A program made the position numbers and the translations under genes. Below, one piece after another: positions 8,350 to 18,217 of a stretch of 64,000 bases of DNA (position 1 is the stretch's first letter; every line of letters starts with the position of its first letter). Origin of the DNA: Streptococcus ictaluri 707-05 (GTDB taxonomy: Bacteria > Bacillota > Bacilli > Lactobacillales > Streptococcaceae); the NCBI RefSeq assembly GCF_000188015.2, contig NZ_AEUX02000007.1, forward strand, positions 310,001-374,000. Direction: 5' to 3'. The notes beneath the pieces were generated by a model. The model did not search any database. It worked only from the letters and a program-made list of their open reading frames with translations, and was not told the origin of the DNA.

Positions 8350-8368
8350 TTATTAGAGGAATTTGCCT

Positions 8369-8662
8369 ATGACTAGACGAGAATTATATGAAGATAAGTT
8401 ACAGTTGGATTATATGTCAGAGAGTTATCTCAAATTTGAAGAGGATTTCTACAAATATTCTAATATGAAAGTACCTTTGACATTTTTAACAGATGATATA
8501 TTACTCACCATGGCAAAATCGGAAAGAAATTATTTTAAATTAAATAAAGAGAATGCCAAAGATAATCGTGATTATTACTTTGTCTTTAATGTGGATGCGA
8601 CTGAAGCTAAATGGAAAGTGAGGAAGTATGAGTATGTAGGAGAGAGAAGAATTATGGATTAA
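8369..8662 (+). CDS. Hypothetical protein
   Basis: 97 residues from ATG 8369 behind AGAGGA; a TTG six bases upstream is in frame but overlaps the ribosome site. The protein is hydrophilic, rich in K, E, D, Y and F (YEDKLQLDYMSESYLKFEED and NYFKLNKENAKDNRDYYFVF), with no signal peptide or membrane helix. I do not recognise the family. It lies downstream of a small membrane protein and upstream of the HTH gene that precedes hsdM. The pairing of a membrane peptide and a small acidic protein could suggest an orphan immunity-type module, but nothing proves it. Confidence 0.55.
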   Translation: MTRRELYEDKLQLDYMSESYLKFEEDFYKYSNMKVPLTFLTDDILLTMAKSERNYFKLNKENAKDNRDYYFVFNVDATEAKWKVRKYEYVGERRIMD

Positions 8663-8787
8663 GCAATGCACAAGTCAGAAATGACTTGTTTTTATATATT
8701 TCAATCGAGTACAAATTTTTACTATCCTGATATGACCTCACGATTTCATGATATAATAACACTATATTAAAAGTGAAAGGAGCATCT

Positions 8788-9000
8788 ATGCTACCGATTT
8801 CATATGATAAGTTGTGGAAATTGTTAATTGATCGTAAGATGAATAAATCACAATTAAAAAAAGATGCTGGATTAAGTTCCAACATAATCGCCAAAATGGG
8901 AAAAAATCAACCTGTGTCGCTTGAAACACTTGTTAAAATTTGCCAAACACTATCCGTCAATATTGAGGATATTATCACAATAACAGAGGACAATAAATGA
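8788..9000 (+). CDS. XRE-family HTH regulator of the type I restriction locus
   Basis: 70 residues, one helix-turn-helix: LLIDRKMNKSQLKKDAGLSS then ISVNIED-like helix in SVNIEDIITITEDNK. ATG 8788 is chosen because GAAAGGAG lies seven bases upstream; the in-frame GTG at 8773 is part of that ribosome site. Its TGA overlaps the hsdM start (ATGA at 8997-9000), so it is translationally coupled to hsdM. Small HTH genes at this position are common in streptococcal hsd operons and probably tune expression of the methylase. Confidence 0.85.
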   Translation: MLPISYDKLWKLLIDRKMNKSQLKKDAGLSSNIIAKMGKNQPVSLETLVKICQTLSVNIEDIITITEDNK

Positions 9001-10046
9001 TTACATCAGAAGAAATCAAAAAAACGATTATGGGATGGGGCTAATGAGCTTCGTGGGTCAATGGATGCATCACGCTATAAGGACTACATGCTAGGTTTGA
9101 TGTTTTATAAATTTCTGAGTGATAAAACATTAGAAACTTTTGCCAATAATGCTGGACTAAGTAAAAATGACAATGTACTAGAAGAGTATTCTAAAGCACG
9201 TGAAGAGCTTGGTGATGACATTGAGGATATGATCCTGAAGGATCTAGGCTACTTTGTAAAACCAGAATATCTTTATCAACAATGGATTAAAGATATGGAT
9301 GAAGGTACCTTTGCCGTTCAAAAAGTAGCAGATAGTTTAAATGAATTTGAAAAAATTGCCAACACATCTCTAGATTCAGATGATTTTAAAGGACTTTTTG
9401 CCAGCTCAACATTAGACTTGAGTGATACGGCACTCGGTAGTAATTTAAATGAACGTAGTAAAAATATTGTTGCTCTTATTAGACTTTTTGAAGATTTGGA
9501 TATGGTTTCTCTCCAAAAGGATGATGTTCTTGGAGATGCTTATGAATATCTCATTGGTCAGTTTGCTATGGAGTCTGGTAAAAAAGCTGGAGAATTTTAC
9601 ACACCTCGTCAAGTCAGTGAAGTTATGGCTCAAATTGTCTCAAAAACAAAGGACATGACATCTATTTACGATCCAACGGTTGGATCTGGTTCGCTACTAT
9701 TAACTGTAAAAAAACATTTACCAGTAACAGTACAAAAGAGTCTTGATTATTATGGTCAAGAAAAGAATACAGCAACTTTCAACTTGACTCGAATGAATCC
9801 TCTTCTACATGGCGCACGTCCGGAAAAGATGAAGATCAAAAACGGTGACACTCTGTCACAAGATTGGCCAGAAGATCCAGAACGTCCAAATGAAGGTGTG
9901 CTATTTGATGCGGTGGTTATGAACCCACCCTATTCGGTTAAAAACTGGAATCGTTCAAACTTAAAAGTGAGTGATCCACGGTTTGAAATGGTCGGAACGC
10001 TTCCGCCAGATTCTAAAGGGGATTTTGCTTTTCTTTTACATGGTTT

Positions 10047-11008
10047 ACCCATGGTGCTAGTTAATTTCAAAATATCTCAAATTGTAAGCTAGTATGATTT
10101 GTTCAATCCTCAATTGCAGCCCTGTCATGCCCCTATCCAGTGTTCGTTCCATATCAAAAAGGGAACAAAGTTCTGAAAATCTAGTCTCAATGGTTCGTCT
10201 CATAGCCATTAGTTTCCAATGATTATGCTGTTTAGCCCCTTCCATATTTTGACGCAAGGGAGTCCAGAGGTGATAGCCATTTTGCTTCAACTCATCTTTC
10301 AGCTCACGGTTAAGGTAACCTAAGTCTGCTAAAATGACGGATTGTTCACACCTTTCTAGCAACTCGTAAACTGCCTTAATATCATGAACAGAGGCTGGGC
10401 TGACAACATAATTCAGAATGTAGCCTGATAAGGTCACTAGCATGTGAACCTTAAAACCGTAAAACCACATATGTTTAGAGGCGGTGTAACCAATATTAGC
10501 TATCCCATTGAAAAGTCTGACCCTGTGGTTACGAATAGATTGACAAAGTGGCAAAGGAAAGCTGTCTATAATAACAATGGTATTGGGAGAAATTTGAGTG
10601 TTCATTGCCTGACGAATCACTTGAACCAGCCAAATCAACTGTCTTGCACGCCTATTAAAGCGACTTCTTTCTAGTAATGTACCGCAGGGAAATAGCTGAC
10701 AAATCCTATAAAAGTGACGTTGTGATTTAATACCTAGTTCAGCTTGTAATAGCAGTAAAACTAGAAGAGATTGGTCTGAAACTTTGGACAGACAGACGTT
10801 ACGACGGTGTTTGAAGTCTTCCGGACAATAATCTTGATAAAACTGAGAACAAATTTTTGATAATTGACGCATATTCCATTGTAAGTGATGGGATTTAGCT
10901 GTATACTGTAAGTGGCTCATTTGGACTAACCTCCTGTTTGTGTAGGCACTTACAGTATAGTCCTTTTGGGCTTTTTATTGTATTTTGAGATTAACTAGCA
11001 CCACGGGT
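10047..11008 (-). mobile_element. IS982-family insertion sequence, copy 2 (inside hsdM)
   Basis: 962-bp element in reverse orientation to copy 1, same ends, flanked by a perfect 7-bp duplication ATGGTTT at 10040-10046 and 11009-11015. The intact duplication shows simple insertion without later rearrangement at this site. Confidence 0.95.
10057..10920 (-). CDS. IS982-family DDE transposase (copy 2)
   Basis: 287-residue transposase with the same protein sequence as copy 1, including IVIIDSFPLPLCQSIRNHR, LADLGYLNRE and the glutamate in RRTIETRFSE. Intact and in the opposite orientation to hsdM. The two identical 962-bp copies form an inverted repeat around 7954-10046. Confidence 0.95.
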   Translation of the reverse strand: MSHLQYTAKSHHLQWNMRQLSKICSQFYQDYCPEDFKHRRNVCLSKVSDQSLLVLLLLQAELGIKSQRHFYRICQLFPCGTLLERSRFNRRARQLIWLVQVIRQAMNTQISPNTIVIIDSFPLPLCQSIRNHRVRLFNGIANIGYTASKHMWFYGFKVHMLVTLSGYILNYVVSPASVHDIKAVYELLERCEQSVILADLGYLNRELKDELKQNGYHLWTPLRQNMEGAKQHNHWKLMAMRRTIETRFSELCSLFDMERTLDRGMTGLQLRIEQIILAYNLRYFEIN

Positions 11009-12531
11009 ATGGTTTATATCATTTAAGTCAAAAAGGGACAATGGCCATTGTTTTGCCACACGGAATACTTTTCCGTGGTGGTTCTGAAGGAGCAATTCGT
11101 CAGAAACTACTTGAAAAAAACTTAATAGATACTGTTATTGGTTTACCAGGAAATCTCTTTACGAACACGGGTATCCCAGTTTGTGTTCTTATTTTGAAGA
11201 AAAACAGGGAGTTAAATGATCCTGTTTTAATGATTGATGCTTCTAATCATTTTATCAAAGTTGGTAAGCAAAATGTGCTACAAGATAATGATATCGCTCG
11301 TATAGTCGATACTTATCTTGAGCGTTCTGAAATGGAAGGATTTAGTCACCTTGCAAATCGAAAAGAAATTGTTGCGAATGACTATAATCTAAATATTCCA
11401 CGTTATGTTGAATCAATAGACAAAGAAATACCTCAAGATGTTGAGGCTCATATTAATGGAGGTATTCCAAGACATAATATCAATCAGTTGACAACGTTGA
11501 ATAATCTTGTACCAAATGTTTTAGAGAATGCTATTAGAGACATCAGACCAGGTTATGTTCAACTGACAGTATCTACTGACGATTTGGAAGAAACGATTTT
11601 ATCAGATAAATCATTGACAGAACAATTTTCTAAAATTCAAGACGATACAGAGTCTTATATTGAGAAGTGTTGGAAAGCATTACATGGCCTTAATCCTGAA
11701 TCTGATCTAATAGCTTTCAGAGAATCCATGCTATCCGAAATTAAAGATATTTTAGGACAATTTGATGGTGTCGATACATATGAAGGTTACCAATTGGTAG
11801 CTGATATTTGGAATAATTCTCTGAATCATGATATTGAACTGATCGCTTCAAGTGGTTTCTATGAAACTAGCCGTTTACGTGAACCCAATATGGTACTGAA
11901 AGGTAAAGCGAAGGAGAAAGCTCAAGATGGTTGGATTGGAAAAATTATCCCTAATGCACTAATTGAACATGTCCTTTTTACTGATGTGGTTTCAGAGATT
12001 TCAGACTACCAAGAAAAGGTGTCACAAATTGATAATGACCTCGCTGAGATTGTTGAAAATGCCAAAGTAGAAGATAGCGATGAGTATAATATCCTGTTTG
12101 ACTTATTGAAGCGAGACAAAGAAGGTGAATTACAAGATAACTTTGATAATAAGTTACTGAAAGCAGAGTTAAAAATCGTTGAAAAAGAAAGTGAAAGTTA
12201 CTATTTAATTAATCGTATTCTTTCATACGGAAATGAAAAAACAGCTTTAAACAAAACGATCAAAGAAAAAAGTTCGGAGATAAGAGATGCTATATTTGAA
12301 AAGATTATTACGTTAACCAATGAAGAAGCAGACGCATTACTCTATCAGAAATGGTTTGGGGATCTAACTGAACAACTGATTGCCTTGGCTAAAAAGCCAA
12401 TTAAAGAGGAGTTACAAGTTTTATCTATACTAAATGATCGCTATGGATTGACATTGAATGACTTAGATAAAGAGATTTCGAATTTAGAAAACGAATTTGA
12501 ACTACTTTTTTCTGAACTGGTGGTGAACTAA

Positions 12532-13775
12532 ATGATACAAGAAACTACTAAATCACCTAAAAGACGGTTTCCAGGTTTTTCTGACACTTGGGAACAGTGG
12601 AAGTTGGGGGAACTTATTAATGTAACGTCAGTAAAAAGAATTCTACAATCGGATTGGAGAGATTTTGGAATTAGATTTTTAAGAGCAAGAGATATCGTTG
12701 CTGAGTATAAAGGAGAAAAAACTACGGATAATTTATACATTTCTGAAGAAAAGTATGAAGAGTATTCTAGAATTTCAGGAAAAGTTAAAATTGGTGATTT
12801 ATTAGTCACAGGTGTTGGGTCAATTGGAGTTCCAATGCTTATAAAAAATGATGATCCCGTCTATTTCAAAGATGGAAACATAATCTGGTTTAAAAATGGA
12901 AAAACTATTGATGGAAACTTTTTATATTACTCTTTCATTGGGAATTTAATTCAGAAATATATAAAAAATGTTGCCGGTATAGGTACTGTGGGTACATATA
13001 CTATAGAGAGTGGAAAAAACCACCAATTTCACTTCCAAGCAAGCCAGAACAACAAAAAATCGGACAATTTTTCCAATCTATTGATACCCTCATCACTCTT
13101 CATCAGCGTAAGCTTGATAAATTAAAAAAAGTAAAAGAAGCTTACTTAACAGAGATGTTTCCTCAAGAAGGTGAAGATGTTCCTAAAAGACGTTTCCCAG
13201 GATTTACTGAACCTTGGGAACAGCGGAAATTGGGGGAGTTGTCAGAAATTGTTCGAGGAGCAAGTCCGAGACCGATACAAGATCCAAAATGGTTTGATGT
13301 TAATTCTGAAGTTGGTTGGTTACGAATTTCTGATGTCACTGAACAGAATGGAAGAATATATCACTTGGAGCAGAAAATTTCTGAATTAGGCCAAGAAAAA
13401 ACTCGTGTATTGCGTGAACCACATTTATTGTTGAGTATTGCAGCTACCGTTGGAAAACCAGTTGTGAACTACGTTAAGACGGGAGTAAACGATGGATTCT
13501 TAATTTTTATGAATCCAAAATTTGATAGAGAGTATATGTTTCAGTTGTTAGAAATGTTTAGACCTATGTGGGCAAAATATGGACAACCAGGTAGTCAAGT
13601 AAATTTTAATTCTGATTTAGTCAGAGAACAATCCATTTCTATTCCCTCACTGACTGAGCAGGAAAAACTTGGCCAATTTTTCCAATCCCTAGACAGTCTC
13701 ATCTCTCTTCATCAGCGTAAGCTAGACAAGCTAAAGAAAACGAAAGAAGCATTCCTAGAAGAAATGTTTATATAG
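12532..13775 (+). pseudogene. hsdS: Type I specificity subunit, frameshifted in an A tract
   Basis: The gene starts at ATG 12532 directly after the hsdM stop. The first half holds one target-recognition domain and opens with KRRFPGFSDTWEQWKLGEL. The frame is lost at a run of six As (13014-13019); a seventh A restores KKPPISLPSKPEQQKIGQFF and joins the second half, whose domain opens with KRRFPGFTEPWEQRKLGEL and ends with the helix LHQRKLDKLKKTKEAFLEEM. The restored protein is about 414 residues, normal for HsdS. The present first product keeps only the first recognition domain and lacks the central helix. Confidence 0.9.
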
Positions 13776-13800
13776 ATAACAGACAAAGGAGTATTTGCCT

Positions 13801-16800
13801 ATGAGCAATAAACCTAAAGATGCCTCAGAACAAATTTTTCAAGAAAATTTTGTCAAAGAACTAGTAAAATATAAGTGGGTTGCACCAGAAGAATTAAATG
13901 GCAATGCATATAAAGTTACTGTCGATGACCTGATCAATCATTGGAGACAAGAATTAAATCGGTTGAATGCCTCAAGTCTTGAGGGAGTTCCTCTAACGGA
14001 TGGCGAATTCTCACAGGTCATGGCCAAAGTTAATCAAATTAATAATAGTTATGAAGCTTCTAAACTCCTATCAATGGAACAGTCAAATGGACGCATTGAT
14101 GGTATTTTCAGAGATAATCATCCCGATGTGACACGCAAACAAATCACATTGGATATTTTCAAAAAAGCCCAAGTTGGTGGTGGAGAATCAACCTATAAAA
14201 TAGCTAGAGAAGTTCAGACGGATAATGGGAATCGCTTTGACATTGTGCTTTTAATCAATGGTTTACCTCTCATCAATATTGAACAAAAGCGAACAGATAA
14301 ATCATTAGATGAAGCTATTGGTCAATTTAAACGCTATTATAAAGATGGTGAGTATGTTAATAACTTCATGGCATTTTCGCAAATGATGGTAGTGACAACC
14401 GAAATTGAAACTCGTTACTTTGCGACTCTAAAATCTCTAAAAGATTTTAATCCATCCTTTGTTTTTCATTGGTCAATAAAGCAAGAAGTTGAAAGATCAG
14501 GTAATCTGGGAAAAGCATTCAAGCAACGTATTGTGTCAGATTGGCGAGAAGTTGTCAAAGAATTTTTAATGATCCCAATGGCTCATCAAATGGTAGGTGA
14601 TTATCTAGTTATTGATGAAGCAGAAGATGAAGAGAATCGCAGACACATGTTGATGCGTCCTTATCAAGTGCAAGCTCTACAAGCTATTGAATCGGCAGCT
14701 TTCGGCTATGATAATAAGGATAAAATTCCCCACGGAGGATTTGTCTGGCATACGACAGGTTCGGGTAAGACCATCACAAGCTATAAAACAGCTCTATTCT
14801 TATCACAACGTGCTGGATTTGATAAAGTTATTTTTTTAGTTGACCGAAAAGACTTAGACAAACAGACAATTGATTCTTACACAGCTTACTCTGCTTACGA
14901 GAATGTAACGGTTGATAAGACCCAATATACCTCAAGTTTACGACAGTCCTTAACAAAAAGATCAGGAATTGTTGTGACGACAACATTCAAACTAAACAGC
15001 CTTGTTAAACAATTGAATGAGGCCCAAGATGATAGCTTGAAAAACAAACGATTTGTCTTTATTATTGATGAAGCCCACAGGACTACCATGGGTGAGATGA
15101 TGATTACAATAAGAGGCTACTTTAAACAAAATGGCCTGTTCTTTGGTTTTACAGGTACACCTTTATTTGATGACAATAAAGTTAGAGGAATGATCAATGA
15201 AAAGAGTGAGTTGATCAATACCACTGAGAAATTATTTGGTCCCTTGTTACATCAGTACACTATTGATGAGGCGATTGCTGACGGTAATGTTCTAGGTTTC
15301 CACATTGATTATCTCAATACTGGGGAATTTGCCTCTTACGAACAGTTACGGGAAAAACTGCTAGAGTTGAGACTGAATGATAAAGAAGAACATCAATCTA
15401 AAAAAGAGCTTGAACGCTCTATTCAGGCTTTATCAGATTTGGAAATTGAAAAAGAGGCTCATAAGACCAATCTAATTACATACCAAGACCAAACACATAT
15501 CCCTAGAGTAGTAACGGAAATTCTTGATAATTGGTATGAACAATCTCAGGGTGCTCAGTTTAATGCTATGCTAACAGTGGCATATAAGGAACGAGTCATT
15601 CAGTATTATAGGGAATTTAAAAAGCAAATTTCTGAAAGGGAAGATCATCAAAATGTTCCTAATGTTGCAATGACTTTCAGCTTTGGAAATGAGAATGACC
15701 TTGAGAATGTTTCAAGAGATATTGAAGAAGAAATGTTCGCAGACTATGAACAAATAACTGGTGTACACATTATTCCAGGTGATAATAAAAAGGGAGAGAA
15801 GTTCTATTTTGAAGATCTAACGGAACGAGTAAAAAGAGGAGGAAGCGGTCGTAATCCTAAAAATATTGATCTTGTCATTGTTGCCGATCAATTATTAACA
15901 GGATTTGATGCCAAACGTTTAAATACTCTATATGTGGATCGTAAATTAGAATTACAAGGACTGATACAAGCTTACTCCAGAACAAATAGAGTATTTGGTA
16001 AAGATAAAGAATTTGGTAGTATCATTAATTTCCAATGGCCAAAAATGACAGAAGAATATGTTTCTCAAGCACTGAAACTTTATGGAAGTGGCGGAAAAAA
16101 TAGTCGAGTAACTGTTGAAAAGTATAGTTTAGCGGTTGAAGCTTTTGCTTCCAAAGTTAAAACGTTACGAGAAACGATGAAAGATCCATCAAAAGATTGG
16201 ATTCTAATCAAAGATAACGAAGAAGCTAAAACAGAATACCGCAAAGTCTTTGTTGACGCTAATAGCCAGCTGAATAAAGTGAGTCAGTATTATGAGTTTG
16301 AGTGGGATGATGATCGATTTGGTATAGATGAACATTTATGGATGATGTACTACGGTGCTTATAAAAACTTGAAAGGTGATAATGAAGATGGTGGGGGTGA
16401 TGATGAAGTTATCCTTCCACTCTTTAGTCGTACGAAATTACAAAGTACGCAAGTTATTGACGCGCAACATATCCTAAATCTAATTGGCTCAAATCTTTTT
16501 ATCGTTAACGGTACTAAGCAACTGGACGCAGAAACCTTGAGACTTGTTTATGAGCAGATTCAAGAACTTAGTAATATGGGTCAAAATGACCAAGCTGAAC
16601 TCTTGAAGAAATTTGTGGATGAAGAAGTTGCAGATGGAAATTTCTCTTCTGATCGAGACTTCACAACAGCTTTTACAGAGTGGAAAGAGGATATTCGTAA
16701 TTCAGTTATTACAGAATTCGCAAGTGAGTGGGGAGTCAATCCTGCCTTACTGATTTCTTCAGTTGATGAATATTCAGCCAAAAATCCAGATTATATCCCA

Positions 16801-16935
16801 TTTGGTGATGAAATCAGTAAAACTCTAGATCCACAAATGGCTACTAATGAATTTAAAGGTAAAAAATTACTTTTGAATATGAAACTAAAAGCCATTTTAC
16901 CGAAGTGGATGAATGAAGTGAAGAAAAAGTATTAA
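13801..16935 (+). CDS. hsdR: Type I restriction endonuclease subunit R
   Basis: 1044 residues, full length. The N-terminal PD-(D/E)xK-type nuclease is seen as RFDIVLLINGLPLINIEQKR (glutamate and lysine near residues 160-162). The translocase follows: Walker A in HTTGSGKTITS (about 317-326), DEAH in IIDEAHR (about 421) and FGFTGTPL (about 450), then the second RecA fold (ADQLLTGFDAKRLN) and a helical C-terminal part. ATG 13801 has AAAGGAG upstream; the TTG at 13795 is rejected. R subunits need HsdM and HsdS for DNA binding, so this intact protein is probably idle while those are broken. Confidence 0.95.
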   Translation: MSNKPKDASEQIFQENFVKELVKYKWVAPEELNGNAYKVTVDDLINHWRQELNRLNASSLEGVPLTDGEFSQVMAKVNQINNSYEASKLLSMEQSNGRIDGIFRDNHPDVTRKQITLDIFKKAQVGGGESTYKIAREVQTDNGNRFDIVLLINGLPLINIEQKRTDKSLDEAIGQFKRYYKDGEYVNNFMAFSQMMVVTTEIETRYFATLKSLKDFNPSFVFHWSIKQEVERSGNLGKAFKQRIVSDWREVVKEFLMIPMAHQMVGDYLVIDEAEDEENRRHMLMRPYQVQALQAIESAAFGYDNKDKIPHGGFVWHTTGSGKTITSYKTALFLSQRAGFDKVIFLVDRKDLDKQTIDSYTAYSAYENVTVDKTQYTSSLRQSLTKRSGIVVTTTFKLNSLVKQLNEAQDDSLKNKRFVFIIDEAHRTTMGEMMITIRGYFKQNGLFFGFTGTPLFDDNKVRGMINEKSELINTTEKLFGPLLHQYTIDEAIADGNVLGFHIDYLNTGEFASYEQLREKLLELRLNDKEEHQSKKELERSIQALSDLEIEKEAHKTNLITYQDQTHIPRVVTEILDNWYEQSQGAQFNAMLTVAYKERVIQYYREFKKQISEREDHQNVPNVAMTFSFGNENDLENVSRDIEEEMFADYEQITGVHIIPGDNKKGEKFYFEDLTERVKRGGSGRNPKNIDLVIVADQLLTGFDAKRLNTLYVDRKLELQGLIQAYSRTNRVFGKDKEFGSIINFQWPKMTEEYVSQALKLYGSGGKNSRVTVEKYSLAVEAFASKVKTLRETMKDPSKDWILIKDNEEAKTEYRKVFVDANSQLNKVSQYYEFEWDDDRFGIDEHLWMMYYGAYKNLKGDNEDGGGDDEVILPLFSRTKLQSTQVIDAQHILNLIGSNLFIVNGTKQLDAETLRLVYEQIQELSNMGQNDQAELLKKFVDEEVADGNFSSDRDFTTAFTEWKEDIRNSVITEFASEWGVNPALLISSVDEYSAKNPDYIPFGDEISKTLDPQMATNEFKGKKLLLNMKLKAILPKWMNEVKKKY

Positions 16936-17067
16936 GGGATTTATTGTGTTTAGTATGTTATTAAAATTAAAACGACTCTAAAATAAAACGATATATTAAA
17001 ATCAATTTCATATTAAACTCAAGAAATTGGTTCTAGATAGTAAGGGGATATCTTTGCCTACGTTGCA

Positions 17068-17715
17068 TTGCAGATGACGGCTATGGCTTTACTTGACTAT
17101 AGTTTAGACCAGCCTGATCATGGTATTAATTGCCTTAGTAAGTCTAAGATTTTACAAGAATGTTTGCTGGCCCTGGGGATTCCTGCAAGGAGAATGCACT
17201 TGATGCCTTTTGGTCCCTATGATTTGGATTGTCATGTTGTGGTAGAACTTTTCGATGATCAGCTCCAAAAGTGGATCATGTTAGATCCTACAAGCGACAC
17301 GTATTGTGTGAATGAACAAGGTCTACCGCTTGATTTATTAGAGATGCGAGAGGCTTTTGAGAAAGGCCAAGAGGTGACTATCTTAGTCAATGGCCGTCCT
17401 CTTAAGAAAAGCGACCAAAGAATGCTTAAGTCCTACTATGCTAAGAATCTTTTTTACCTTAAGGCAGATTGTCATCAAACGGTTGACTTTGATGGAGAAA
17501 TGGTTGATTTTAGGCCAAGCCATTTTGACATCACTTCTTATCGTCGTGCTAATTTAAAATATCGTTATCAAACCTTAAAAAATATGCCAGAAGTTGAAGT
17601 CAAGCTATTAGAGGAGGCAAAGAAAGCCATGGAAACTTTTGTTTCTGATGATAGCAAAAACGTTAGGGTTGCTTGCTTAAAAAAAGGCCAGCCAATGTTA
17701 GCAGTGGGATACTAA
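17068..17715 (+). pseudogene. Transglutaminase-like protein, 5'-truncated
   Basis: The frame is open from 17044, but the first possible starts (TTG 17068, ATG 17074) have no ribosome site, and the sequence begins inside a domain. The transglutaminase-like triad is recognisable: cysteine in HGINCLSKSKILQE, histidine in DLDCHVVVELFD, aspartate in IMLDPTSD. Such folds act as cysteine proteases or transglutaminases. The downstream 100 residues are charged and not recognised. Missing N terminus and lack of a promoter suggest a remnant left when the restriction locus was acquired. Confidence 0.65.
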
Positions 17716-17862
17716 AACCGTAAAATATGTTCCATTTTTCTGTTTTTACAATAAAAATAATTAACAAATAAATGCATTCTTGGTTAAAAAATTAAAATAA
17801 CACTTGATAAAATATATAATTTTGCCATAATTTAGTTATATTTTTTAGAAAGGAGATAAGAT

Positions 17863-17952
17863 ATGTCTCGTGTATGGCTAAAATTAGCAGAATATATCTT
17901 GATTATTCCTTTTATCATTGGTTCTTTGATTTACCATTATGTTAATAAATAA
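17863..17952 (+). CDS. 29-residue membrane peptide
   Basis: ATG 17863 follows a strong AAAGGAGATAAG ribosome site. The peptide is one hydrophobic helix (LAEYILIIPFIIGSLIYHYV) with a short basic start MSRVWLK and a lysine end. A terminator follows ten bases after the stop, so it forms a complete transcription unit. Single-helix peptides of this size can be type I toxins or membrane-complex subunits. I do not recognise this one, and I see no antisense RNA promoter of the usual type. Confidence 0.6.
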   Translation: MSRVWLKLAEYILIIPFIIGSLIYHYVNK

Positions 17953-17961
17953 AGCTATTTT

Positions 17962-17991
17962 GAGAGAGTGTTAAACCGCTCTCTCTTTTTT
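17962..17991 (+). terminator. Intrinsic terminator
   Basis: GAGAGAGTG, seven-base loop, CGCTCTCTC and a T-run directly downstream of the 29-residue peptide. Confidence 0.85.
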
Positions 17992-18057
17992 GTATCTTGG
18001 AAGGTCTTCAAATAAAAGTTTTCCTATAATGAATTACCTCTATGGAAAGGTTTTCAA

Positions 18058-18086
18058 TTGCATTTGTTAACAGTCTGATTTATAAT
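18058..18086 (+). promoter_or_regulatory. Promoter of the repeat-protein gene
   Basis: TTGCAT at 18058-18063 and TATAAT at 18081-18086, 17-base spacer. The leader to ATG 18218 is about 125 bases and contains a 5-codon ORF (ATG GAG-type start near 18140) of unknown meaning. Confidence 0.55.
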
Positions 18087-18217
18087 AAAGTCAAATTGTG
18101 AGATAATTTAACAATTCTTAGCTGAAAAAAGAGATTGTTATGAGAGAAACGACATGATAAGAATTGGCTTATAGTTTATATTAGTTTTAAAAATTATCAT
18201 TAAAGGAGGGGAAACCT

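Larger units (their letters stand above)
8997..12531 (+). pseudogene. hsdM: Type I methyltransferase subunit, frameshifted and split by IS982
   Basis: ATG 8997 reads MITSEEIKK and then stops at TAA because a run at 9017-9023 has seven As where six would give the expected RLWDGANELRGSMD. The N6-adenine methylase core follows: YDPTVGSGSLLL (SAM-binding motif I) and VVMNPPYSVKNW (catalytic NPPY). At 10047 an IS982 copy interrupts the frame. Removing the IS and one 7-bp duplication restores GDFAFLLHGLYHLSQKGTMA exactly. The distal part (11041-12531, 496 residues) is open. Two lesions make it inactive unless the element excises and the A tract slips back. Confidence 0.9.

Noticed and set aside
17863-17952. 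Fst-type toxin
   Set aside because: The peptide lacks the proline-centred helix and charged tail I know for Fst toxins, and no antisense RNA promoter was found; kept as an unknown peptide.
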